Assembly: GCF_010093815.1 (NCBI RefSeq)
Contig: NW_022985559.1
Coordinates: 1,377,117 to 1,441,116 of the forward strand
Reading direction: 5' to 3'
Origin: Pseudovirgaria hyperparasitica
Lineage: Eukaryota > Ascomycota > Dothideomycetes > Acrospermales > Acrospermaceae
DNA length: 64,000 bases
Positions 12,631 to 22,902 of the stretch are shown piece by piece (the stretch's first letter is position 1; the number at the start of each line of letters is the position of its first letter). The position numbers were made by a program, and so were the translations under genes. The notes under the pieces are model-generated. The model was not told the DNA's origin and did not search any database. It saw only the letters and a list, made by a program, of their open reading frames with translations.

Positions 12631-14754
12631 ATGGGGCAGCCGCTCCAGACGATTGCACTTTCTCGAAATGATCTTGAACAAACCTCAACTTACGATACTT
12701 CTGCTACTTCCGAGCCACACCTAAATCCGTGGAGAAGCATGGATATCAAGCGATGGCTGGATGACACCTGGTTGGTAGAGGAGGATAACAACAGCATTGA
12801 GCAAGCTGGAGCCAGCGAAACGAAGAAGCGGAAACAATCTCCCAGGCATCCGTCTGACAGCTCCATTATCCAGCCTGCTTTTTGCACATTCGCTACACCC
12901 CAGGAAACCACAAATGCTCGCGATCGAGTTCTACAGAAGGCTGAAGCATCCACGCGTTCGTCTAGCTGTTCGAGCCGCTTGACTCGGAGCTCTAAAACTT
13001 CCAGTGACCGATATGATCGAAAGCCTAGGCGCAAGACTCGGACCGATCGATATGAGTACAAAGAAAGCGAAACAAAGGACTGCAGAGACCAGAACAGGAA
13101 GAAAGAAAAGCACCATCGTAAAGCCGAACGGAAACGAAAGGGCAGGGAGAGGCGTGAGAAGCGTGGCGTGGGCATCGTGCAGTCTTTTCATGCAAAGAAT
13201 GTTAAAAAGGAGCGACTCACGGTGCGGCCGTTGTTACAAGGACTAGGACCTTCTCTGACCATCACTGCAGCTCAAATTGTCGGATTCGGTCGGCTTGTTC
13301 GGGCGCGGGAAGGCCTCGTCGCCTGCTAAGGGTCGTGGATGTAACAATGATGCCACTACAGCTCGACAAGAGGCTGACTTCGTGCAGTACCTGATTTGGT
13401 TTTCTCGGAAATGCGCTTCTTGCAAAAGCGAAAGAAGCCGTCCGAGGAACAGCAGAAGAGAGAAGCTCAAACAAAAAGGAGGAAAACCAAAGACCAGACC
13501 AGAAGTAATGAGCAAGAGATTTCGGCGTACTTCAAAATGCGAGATCAATCATCAAAGATCGACCATATAGGACAGGTGCTTCATGAGCCATGCCATCTAG
13601 TTCCAGAACGTGCTAGATGTAGAGCTGCCGAAACATCCGGTTTCACACAACCTGACGTGGAGCCCTCGCAGAAGGCGTCATCAGCTCGAGAGACTCGAGG
13701 CATGCAGCCACCTAGCAGTAGCTACTTACTATGGTCTGAATCGATCAGAGCAACAAGTGTAGGAATACCGTCAGGCGAGATCGCCAAGGATGAAACCTCG
13801 ATGAAACTTGTGTCAGGTGTCTCCATACGTCCTCGAGTCGTCGGTGATCATTGCAAACCTATTCACCGTGCTTTCGAGCAAATGAGGCCAGTCAGAACAT
13901 CCGAAGAGGGCCAGCCCAGATCACCAATTAGGTCCAGAAGTGAGCCTGTGGTGGGAGACATCAGCAGCCTTCCTAGTCGACCAGTCGTGCTTACGCCCAT
14001 CATGATTGATTCAGGCTTGTTTACAGCTAAAGCTTCATCAACTCCGACGAGAAACATCAGGACAGTATGTAGTCCATTACATGCACTCAAACAGCCAAAT
14101 ATCGAGCTTGAACCTCATAAAATAGATCCCCAGCAAGAGGAGTATGAATCGGGCATTCCTAGGGAGTTGCATAGAAGTGCCGACGCGACTCTTACCACCT
14201 CACATGGAGATATGTGCGATATTGAACCGAGAAGCTCTTCATCCCTAGCTAAAATTCTTATGACGTGTGAAAGGGCCACCAGTAAGCCTTTATCTAGCAC
14301 AGTGAGAAATGAATATAGGGGATGTTGCGCGCCGGCGCATATGCTCAGAGACCATACAGCCGGTGCACGCATGTTGCCTGATACAGACCAGTCGGCAACA
14401 TGTTCACCCTCATTTGGCATCATGTCGTCTGAAGCAGGACCACTGGAGGCCCGGAATTCCTTCTTTGCGTCGGCGGATCAATGGAATTGGGAACATAGGT
14501 CAGTTCAAGCCCCTTGGATACCTGAAATCGAAGGAGATGGCGAAGATCTACCGGAGGAATATGTTGAAGGGTCTGTACAGGGACCTGCTTTCGAGACTCT
14601 AGGCTCGACGTTTGTACAAGGTGGGATTGACCTATTCGATATTGAAAAAGGGAATTCTGACGAGTTTGACGAAGAATATTGTGATCGGAGCGAGACCAAA
14701 CGGGATGAGAATATAGTATATGAAGGACTTCGACGCCCAAATAGGCTGTATTGA
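12631..14754 (+). CDS. Conserved fungal protein of unknown function, basic N-terminal half
   Basis: Three exons (12631-13221, 13271-13340, 13388-14754) with introns of 49 and 47 nt give 675 residues. I recognise no catalytic domain. Visible features are a MDIKRWLDDTW segment at residue 37, a strongly basic stretch at about 120-185 (runs of KRK, RKK, RRE) that should act as a nuclear localisation signal, then VGLFGRGKASSP and GLPDLVFSEMRFLQ. The latter two look conserved because the phase-correct splice joins them neatly. A second basic patch (KRRK) and ISAYF follow, then a long Ser/Thr/Pro-rich low-complexity region, an acidic C-terminal part, and an ending of RRPNRLY. Translation may instead start at the internal ATG at 12739. 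Nuclear localisation is inference from composition. Confidence 0.78.
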
Positions 14755-15016
14755 ATGATATAGATATAAGTCGAGTCTGCACCGCAAACTGAAAAGCGAA
14801 GAAGCTCGTTGCCAATTCACAATGACTTGAAAACAGTTCGTGTGGCTTACTAAGCTTGGCACGAGACTTACTCCATATGTCGTAGCGCATCCCTGAAGCA
14901 GTTCCGGACGCAACAAATCTTTCCCGAGGTCCCTCCATCACTGGTTACAGTGTGTCTCGTGATTATCGTGGACGAGAGGGCTTAGGGGTTTGACCAGGAG
15001 CTCTAACCAGGAGCTG
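14755..15016. other. Spacer and promoter before the pyrophosphatase gene
   Basis: A short spacer holding the 3' end of the preceding same-strand gene and the promoter of the pyrophosphatase gene. No TATA box stands out. Confidence 0.4.
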
Positions 15017-16377
15017 ATGAGGATCCTTCGAGCAATTGACAGCAACAAAGCCAAAGGAGGCCTCTTCTCAATTTGTCCATTCAGGCGTCGGGTAGTCTTA
15101 CACAGACTGCCGACCGTGACGATTACTACGCTGGCCGCCACTTCATCCCGGGAATCGGCCAACCCCACTACGGCCAGCTCAACGCCCACCAAATTTCAAC
15201 ACCGATCATCCCAAATAGCTGGCCACTTCAAACAATCACACTCTATCGCTAGTATGGCTAATTCAGGCTTCACTACCCGCAAGATTGGGGCTCCAAATAC
15301 ATTGGAGCACCGCATCTACCTCGAAAAAGATGGCGTCCCAGTCTCTCCTTTCCATGATATTCCACTGTACGCCAATGAGCAACAGACCGTACTGAACATG
15401 ATCGTTGAGGTCCCTCGATGGACCAATGCGAAGATGGAAGTAAGTTCACACGTCCCTGACTCTCTGATAGCACCTGTTCCTACTCTAATAATGCTCCATA
15501 TCGTACAATAGCTAATGCCGCTTGTGTACAGATCTCCAAGGAAGAGCACTTGAACCCCATCAAGCAAGACACCAAGAAGGGCAAACTTCGATTTGTTCGC
15601 AACTGCTTCCCTCACAAGGGCTACCTTTGGAACTACGGTGCATTTCCTCAGGTACGGAGCCTTGGCGGGAGATTACCAAGAGTCGGCAAGGCTGATCAAT
15701 GTACAGACCTGGGAAGACCCCAATGTCACACACCCTGAGACTAAGGCTAAAGGCGATAATGATCCCTTGGACGTTTGCGAGATCGGTGAACTTGTCGCCA
15801 AGCCAGGTGACATCAAGCAGGTCAAGATTCTCGGTGTCATGGCCTTGTTGGACGAAGGCGAGACTGACTGGAAGATTATCGTCATTGATGTCAACGACCC
15901 ATTGGCACCAAAGCTCAACGACATTGAGGATGTCGAAAGACACCTTCCAGGCCTGCTCCGTGCCACCAACGAGTGGTTCCGCATCTACAAGATCCCCGAT
16001 GGCAAGCCCGAGAACCAGTTTGCCTTTTCCGGTGAATGCAAGAATATGAAGTGAGACATCATATCTGGAGGCAACCTACAGTCGCTAATCAAGCGCAGAT
16101 ACGCTACAGACATTGTTCGGGAATGTGCTGAGGCTTGGGAGCGACTTATCACCGGAAAGACTAACCGAGGAGAGATCTCTCTGTAAGCGTTCCACCCTTA
16201 CGTCTCTGATATGAATACTAATGCTACTATCAAAGCGCAAACAGTACCGTTCCTCACTCCCCCGACCGCACAGATACCACGAAGAGTCCAATTGCCGCAG
16301 GCGAGAACAAGGCTCCAGCCCCAATAGACCCAAGTATTGACAAGTGGTTCTTCATTTCTGGAGCTCCCTCGGCTTAA
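15017..16377 (+). CDS. IPP1: Inorganic pyrophosphatase (family I), with optional N-terminal extension
   Basis: This enzyme hydrolyses pyrophosphate to phosphate, pulling biosynthetic reactions forward. From the internal ATG at 15254 the exons are 15254-15439, 15532-15651, 15707-16050, 16099-16182 and 16236-16377, giving 291 residues, close to the roughly 287 of yeast Ipp1. Hallmarks are [16 protein letters not shown], the metal-binding [11 protein letters not shown] signature, and [14 protein letters not shown]. The last acceptor could be 16235 or 16244, differing by three residues. In the same frame an ATG at 15017 adds 79 residues that are rich in Arg, Ser and Thr and nearly free of acidic residues, resembling a mitochondrial presequence. 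The cytosolic form is certain from homology; whether the longer form is made is inference. A separate promoter or 5' UTR intron could also explain the extension. Confidence 0.95.
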
Positions 16378-16605
16378 AGGACACGCAATGGTATGTCGAC
16401 CAGTTAGCACAATATTGATCACACAACGCGGCTTTAGAAGTCAAGCATTGGCGAGCTTCAATATTTCACGACCTCTTGTTGGCCCGTACTAAAATAAGTG
16501 TACGCATGGTATAGACAAAATAAAATGCATTGCAACCAGATCCAAACTCCTGCCATGACCGTGAAAATACCTGCTGGTGGAATGTACCCTTCCGCCACTT
16601 TATAT

Positions 16606-16949
16606 TTACCCAGCCAGTTCGTCCTTTCTTGCAAGTGTCCGTGAATGTCTGTCAAGCTCCGCAACCACATCATTGGCCTTAAGCTTTGATAAGTCAAGAT
16701 CTATCGTCTTCCCATCCTCTGCAGCTATGATAAGCTTCATGGTTACTATGTGTGAACGGAACATCACGTACTGAAGGTGACGGACAGCGTGGGCTTCTCT
16801 TTGCTCAGTCTCGGCAATACGGTCATGTTGATTTTCATCCTCGAGTGCGCAGTAGGAGGGAGCAATGTGAGAAAGTTTCGTGCCGCTCGCGATGTCGGGT
16901 AGAAGGGGTTGAAACGCGTAGTAACAGAGGTTATGTATGCGGTCAACAT
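16606..16949 (-). CDS. mL53: Mitochondrial large-subunit ribosomal protein mL53 (yeast Mrpl44 type)
   Basis: Two minus-strand exons (16772-16949 and 16606-16718) separated by a 53-nt intron give 96 residues. The product begins MLTAYITSVTTRFNPF, the usual opening of this family, followed by ARNFLTLLPPTAHSRMKI, NMTVLPR and, after the splice, FKDGKTIDLDLSKLKANDVV and a closing RHSRTLARKDELAG. The pattern matches the small thioredoxin-like mL53 protein of the mitochondrial 54S subunit. A longer unspliced frame starts upstream at 17142, but that reading lacks the family N-terminus and I reject it. The gene is head to head with SEC20, the start codons being about 310 bases apart, so the two may share control elements. 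Localisation to mitochondria is from homology; the basic N-terminus fits import. Confidence 0.9.
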
Positions 16950-17257
16950 ATTTTGTGTGAATGCTGGAGGTATTGGGCTGCTTAGTTTCAGATTTGGTTG
17001 CATCTATGATTCGGGTCCAAATGAAACTCACGAGTGGCGAACAAGTATTGCGAGCTTGAGACAAGGCGAGCAATGTGAATTTGATACTGAAAGGAAATAC
17101 AGTTGCATGCCTCAGTGCTTCAGTGGCGCTGCGGCCGAACATCGGGGAGTGTGCTAATTAGTTTTAGTCGACAGACAGCCACTTCTGACGCCACACGATC
17201 GTGATTATCGTTTCCCCCAGTTTTGGCTGTCGTCATAATTTTTTTACCCACTTCGAA
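16950..17257. promoter_or_regulatory. Divergent promoter region, mL53 and SEC20
   Basis: The roughly 310 bases between the two start codons must carry both promoters. A T-rich run lies just before the SEC20 start at about 17,238-17,247. No canonical TATA box is evident. Confidence 0.5.
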
Positions 17258-18588
17258 ATGACATCGACTCTCTCCTCTAAGCTCACGACCCTCTCGGAAT
17301 CAAACAAAACGATCAGCACACTCGTACATCGCCTTGGCAAACTCAACTTCCAACCTGGCTCAACTCCACTACACGGAGACGAAGGTGACGTCCGGGTTGA
17401 ATTAAGTTCAGAAATCCACGACAACTTAAAGCAACAAGAAGAGGAACTCGAGCTTCTGAAACAAGAAGTAGAAGACGTATCAGCAGGTTCGAGAGCCCCT
17501 AATAAACGAAGAGATAGTGAAAAGAACCGTGACAAAGCCCGACTGGTGGTGCAAGTTGCAAGACTCGAAGAGGATCTCAAGAAGTATGTAAATACGCTGC
17601 ATAGTATCTGAGTAACCGTACTAATCAACCATATAGTCTAAGGAGCCAATTCAGACAGGCACAGCTTCAAGCAAAGAGGAACGCGGAGCAAGCTAAACAG
17701 AAGGAGCGCCAACTACTATTTTCAGGAATCAAGGAAGGCAATATAACGCCTAAAGGTAGCCGAAAGCGAGGACAAGAAAAACTATCTGCAGACGATCTTC
17801 TTGTAGGCTCGTCCAGCGACGTGACAACAGCACTGCGGCGAACACATCAGTTGATGAGATCGGAACTCTCACGCTCTAGATTTGCACAAGAGACGTTGGA
17901 AGAATCAACAGCGGCACTTCAGGATCTTGGTGAGCGGTACGGATCTCTCGACGACCTTCTCTCGACTTCAAAGAACCTTGTCGTAACTCTTCTCAAATCA
18001 CAAAAGAGCGACACTTGGTATCTTGAAACAGCTCTTTACATTCTCATTACAACTATTGTTTGGCTAGTCTTCCGACGCTTTCTATACGGTCCTCTCTGGT
18101 GGTTTGTCTGGCTTCCGGTGAAGCTAGTATACAAAGTTTTTTATTTTGGGGGATCGTCGCTGGGATTGGTAGGCAGTGCAACAACAACGGCGATAGTATC
18201 AACATCGACACGCAAACCACTCATTATCAAGCCAAGCGCTACGGATCGCCCGCCGCGACGAGTGCAGGACCAACAGAACATAGAGTACTATCGAAGGGGA
18301 AACGGTGGTATAGCTGTAGGTGCAGGAGGTCGAGGAGCAAAAGTAGCCCCCAGTGATCCCAGTCCAGACGGAAGCATGTCACAGAAAGTAGGACAGATGG
18401 CCGAGGCTGCTAAAGCGGCCGTCAGTAGTAACAGCCAGGAAAATAAACCAGACGACCCGCAGCCAAAGCAAGCAGAGAGAGGCGATGGACAATCCCTCGA
18501 GGACACTGACAAGCCCAGGAATCCTAAGAAGCGTATGTTCGAGGCCAACGTGGAAGACGACAAACATACTAAAAAGGATGAATTATGA
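17258..18588 (+). CDS. SEC20: Sec20-type SNARE for Golgi-to-ER transport
   Basis: Two exons (17258-17583 and 17637-18588) with a 53-nt intron give 425 residues. The N-terminal half is coiled-coil, rich in Glu, Lys and Gln (residues about 50-150), suited to binding the Dsl1 tethering complex. The SNARE-like segment around residues 185-245 (TALRRTHQLMRSELSRS, then SLDDLLSTSKNLV) precedes a membrane anchor starting WYLETALYILITTIVWLVF. After the anchor comes a long region rich in Gly, Pro and charged residues, and the protein ends HTKKDEL. Yeast Sec20 is likewise anchored with its C-terminus in the lumen and ends in HDEL, so the retrieval tail strongly supports the call. It acts on ER membranes receiving COPI vesicles. 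The lumenal tail is long; whether it does more than carry KDEL cannot be read from the sequence. Confidence 0.88.
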
Positions 18589-19587
18589 TCGACGCTGTTG
18601 TTTATCATATGCAGACTGTATCGACCCCATGTCCAAACATTATTACCAATTCCGCTCCATGATAGCTGTACGTTTTAAGCTGTTCATTCTAACGCAACTG
18701 ATAGTGACTGCAAAATTGTGCTTTGTCAGGCCATGACGAGTTCCTCTCCAATGTCTCATTTCCCGCGGCTCGACTGGGGCATTCCATGGATACCAGTATC
18801 AATATGCAAATAGATGAAGCCAGAGCTAGCCAACCCGGGATCATTACCACTAAATTCGAAGTTGGACTCGGACAAAAGTCCAATCACCGAACAAAGGCCC
18901 CATTCAGATAGTTCGAGTGTGGCCAGTCAAGGAAAGAACCAGAGCAAGACAACAACACAGACATTGCCACATCACGGTGTAACATATTAGCCAAATGCAC
19001 TAACAATTTTGCATACCGCCATGCCGCATCGAGCGTGGTATTTCACACGGAATCCTGGCATAGATTGCACCATAGCGACTATGTTTTCTCAGACCACCAT
19101 CAGACACACATGCTCGGCCCTTGGTATCTTCCATTAGTGTGAACGGCTATGCTAATGTTCCCTGCATAGGCATGCATGTCTTAGCGCACGAATCAGTGTC
19201 TAGATTTTACACGTAATTAGTAGAACTTCAAGGTTCCGGATATAACCAGAAAATTTCGTGGCTGAACAACTCGTGTGGCATGGCATAGGGTTTTGTTGGT
19301 CTGGTGGATGCGTCAACGGCACTCGGCATCTCATAAACTTCAAAGAGTCTACCTCTATTCGCCATGGTAACGACCAATACATGACTGATTGATAGACGAT
19401 GTCCATGAAGTTCTCTCTATTCCGTATGATTTGAGGACTGAAGCTCGAATGGTCAACAATTCGAATATATCTTGAGTTATTAAAAAGGCTATAATGCGCA
19501 GCTATTACTACTGTTTGTCTGATCTTGTGGCTACACTGACACATGATTGCGAAACTATCACTTACTAACGATCAACATTAGGCTCTC
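18589..19587. other. Intergenic, convergent gene ends
   Basis: About 1 kb between the 3' ends of SEC20 and the bicupin gene. Only short open frames without motifs. Both 3' UTRs are expected here. Confidence 0.5.
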
Positions 19588-21001
19588 TTAGCTGCCCTTC
19601 AGCAATAGCTGCTTCTCTTTCTTCAAATTTTCAATCACCTCGACAGGCACCTTCAATACCGTCGCCGCTATATCATGAGGCGTCAGCGCAAGCCATTGCG
19701 TCAACGAAATATCAGCAACTCGCTCGCTCTTGTAGATCTCAATCCAGACCAGCTCCTCAGTGTCGGACGTGTTCTCAATGTAATGCCCACTGTTGTCCGG
19801 GAACACAGCCGTGTCACCAGCCGAGAAGTCGAACGTACGAGCATTCGAGTTTCCAATGAACACCGAGGCCCGCGCGTGGCCTTGGTGGAAATACAACCAT
19901 TCCTCAGCCTGTTACCCTTAGTGATTGTTCACGGCCACATCTGGAGACAGGAGACTTACATTCGGATGCCAATGCAACTCACGGAGACCACCCGGCTCCA
20001 ATGTGACAATAGCCGCGGCGATTGTCTTTGCAATAGGAAAAGTCGTACTGTCAACCTTGCGGAAGGTACCTCCTTGGCCCGGCACGGCCTCCAGCTCGTG
20101 GTCCTGTGAGTGGTACACGTACGAGCTGTTCCCGACAAGCGCGCCAGCGGGACCAGTGATGTTCTGCTGCGTGCTCACGGTACCGTTGGTGATGTACGGG
20201 AAGGGACTTGGCACACTGTTAAAAACGGTCTCGTTAACGCCGAAGTTCTTCGCGAGGATCGACTTGGGTGTGTGACTGATCCAGTCATCGATCATGAACG
20301 TTGTTCTACAGCGTGTCAGTTAGGACGACTCGCGACAATATATTCAGCTCGGGCTGTAACGAAAACTGCATACCCGACTTTCTCAAAGTCCCCATCGTCG
20401 AAAATAACCAGAAACTCATTCGCATCTTCCAGTCCCTGAATCGAGTGCGCCTGGCCCTTGGGGAAATACCAGATATCGCCGACCTCAAGCGTATCGACCT
20501 CATACTTGCCCTCCTCGTTGACAGCAGAGATTATGAAGCTCCCTGCGTAAACGTAGCCCCATTCCGCGGTGCGGTGCCAATGCAACTCGCGAATAGCACC
20601 CTTGTTCAAATGCACCTGGGCACCGGCAATGTCATGACTCGCGGGCAAGTCGTTGATGACCTGCTCGCGCACCCAGCCGCCATTGAAGATACGGGTCTTG
20701 GAGTCTGAGAACGACCATTTGAGGTTTGGCACGAAGCCAGCATCGGTACTTTGTTGTCCTAGGTTGGAAGGATTTTGCAGGTCCAGCTCTTTGTTTGTGC
20801 CGCCTGGTCTGCTGTCAGTCACTGCATCGATTGCTGTGTCGGATACGCACCTGAGATGATGCCTCCTTTTCCTTGACCATTGATGGGCTGGCCATTCTCG
20901 AACTGAGGATTATTGAAGCCGTTCTGACGCTTGTCAATGGTTGCTGCACTGCAGACTGATGCTGTCGCAGCGAGTACCGCTGTGAACAAGGGGAGCTGCA
21001 T
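19588..21001 (-). CDS. Secreted bicupin of the oxalate decarboxylase family
   Basis: Minus-strand exons 20851-21001, 20374-20803, 19960-20305 and 19588-19908 (introns 47, 68 and 51 nt) give 415 residues. A signal peptide (MQLPLFTAVLAATASVCSA) precedes a KR dibasic site, so the protein should be secreted. Cupin 1 has HWHRTAEWGYV and a later GQAHSI; cupin 2 has HWHPNAEEWLYF and SGHYIEN. All eight ligands expected for the two manganese sites of oxalate decarboxylase are therefore present. Family members turn oxalate into formate and CO2. The segment that forms the lid over the N-terminal site reads DGDFEKVGTTF, where Bacillus OxdC has an SENS lid with the catalytic glutamate, so the exact reaction is uncertain. 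The fold and metal sites are clear; decarboxylase against oxidase activity is open. Confidence 0.9.
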
Positions 21002-21060
21002 CTTCGACGGTGTGATTGACAAGAAGGCACAAGCTTCACACGCGGGAGGACGTGAAGCTT

Positions 21061-21067
21061 ACTTATA
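21061..21067 (-). promoter_or_regulatory. TATA-like box of the bicupin gene
   Basis: Read on the minus strand this is TATAAGT, about 60 bases before the start codon. Position and sequence fit a core promoter, although no transcript start is known. Confidence 0.4.
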
Positions 21068-22786
21068 CACGCGCCAGATGGAGCGCTGACAAGCTTCAGT
21101 CGCGCCTCTGACGCGTTTGCAGCTACAATTGGCTTGCACATTGGCTCCCGTGAGAGGAGTGTCGACATAAGTGGAATCCAGCTCGCCATCGGCCTAGCAC
21201 CGTCTGAGGATCAACATACTAGTGAATATACACTGAACTAGAGTTACGGGATACGTCCTACAAGCGGCACATGGCTTAGCAGCAATTGGAAATTGCATGT
21301 AACGCCCCTCATCAGCTGGCCTTGCTGGGCTGTATGAAGCTCTGATCGACTTGAACACGCTGAGCAAGCAACGAAAAGTCAAATCGTCCATTCTCGCAGT
21401 CTGCATATCGACCAGTCGAAATGGTCCCGAGCCCAGGGGCCACCACTAGCGAGGTAACGAGATGCAGGAGTTACGCGTGGCGATCAGATCTACCATGTGT
21501 TCCACGGGCATATCACAATACGCCATGGCAGATGATGATGGGAGAAGGGTGAGAAGGAGGGTGGACACTTCGCCATCTCTGGGTGAAATAACGTGATGCT
21601 TGGCAGGCATCTTTTCTGGTGCTTAGAGAACTGGTCTGCATTCCCGCATCTCTTAGCTTGTCGATCATCTGCCCGTTTGGGCGTTTGCGGCCCGCTGGGG
21701 TCTGGCTGCGTAGATCTCTTAGTTCGGGCTTGTTTCCTGGGCTAAGCTTGTTTTGATGCCCATGTTCGCCTCTTGTACATACCTAGTAGGGGCGAACTCA
21801 TTACCAGGCTGTCACAAACACAATGCACGTCTGGCTTCTGCTTCATCACCAAACTTTCGTCGCCAAGCCTATGTCGCCATCAAATGAAGAAATATCGTTT
21901 GATGCAATTTCTCAGTCCGACTGGGGTTGTGTTCCGCTTTCGGCATCGTGTTTTCCTAAACTGGTCTGTCCATGGGTATGGCTTCTCACTTTGGCTCCTC
22001 GGATGTGGGAGGATCCTGGTACGCTGCTGTTCAGATCTTCAGGTACTCCACATGCTCGACTCTATATCGACTTCATGTGAAGGAGCTTGTATGAACGTCG
22101 AGGTTTCCGACCAGACGATGCCGTCACGGCAGCGAACAACATATCACTGTTCGACTCTTCCTCAGAGGCGAAAGATCCCCTGAACTCAAGCCGATATACA
22201 TACTAATCTTCACCCGTATGTTAAAACCTTCATATGTTTATCCTTGCTCTCCTCATCTCGGGATGCTCCCGTTAGCTTCCAACCGTACGTACGAAGGGCC
22301 GAATACACATCCGCGGTAGGATCTCGACTTCTCTTCCCGCATTGACGGATGGATGCATGCAGAGTATATCGCCTCCTGAAGATGAGCTCCACACATCCGC
22401 CACAGCTCTTTTCGACTGTCAGGTGTACCCTGTCGTTCCAAATGGGCACATATACGGTCGATCTTGATATGCTGCCAAGTCCACCGACTTCTTTTTCTAG
22501 CTTCTCTAGCAACCTCAATGGAGCATCAAATTGAGATTTGGCCGGAAGAGTAGACGGGCAAAGCCTGCTCAAAGGATATTGACACCGTCCAAACGAGTCA
22601 GCCGCTTATTTGGCATCATTATAGTACGATGATGCGATTTGTCGAAGGTATTATTCGACAATGGGACGGAAAGGTGATGTGCTGGCTTTGCATGCCCGCG
22701 ATAGTCTGGAGAAGATTGTGGAAGATCGCAAGCGGCGGCAAGAGAGAGGCGAAGATTGAGGAGACGAAAGGCTTGAGGATTGTGAA
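21068..22786. other. Intergenic between two divergent secreted-protein genes
   Basis: About 1.7 kb separating the bicupin and the SBP56-like gene, which are transcribed away from each other. Open frames near 21,770-22,180 (+) and 22,210-22,570 (-) have no motif or splice support. Both promoters must lie here; I can point only to TATA-like boxes at the two ends. Confidence 0.45.
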
Positions 22787-22794
22787 TATATAAA
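22787..22794 (+). promoter_or_regulatory. TATA box of the SBP56-like gene
   Basis: TATATAAA lies 109 bases before the start codon. A consensus box this clear is uncommon in the window and suggests a regulated, inducible gene. Confidence 0.55.
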
Positions 22795-22902
22795 CGAAGC
22801 ATATTCTGCTCATTTCTGCTCATCATCCAGAGATCAACTGAGACTACCAAGCTCCAGTCATTCCGACCACTCCTGGGGCTTCTTTGCTAAAACTTGCTCA
22901 TA

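Noticed and set aside
12690-13175. 161-codon minus-strand frame
   Set aside because: Translation is Arg/Ser/Leu/Phe-rich noise opposite the basic region of the 675-residue protein.
16606-17142. 178-codon unspliced reading of the mL53 locus
   Set aside because: Splicing a 53-nt intron gives the exact mL53 N-terminus and C-terminus in phase; the unspliced frame lacks the family start.
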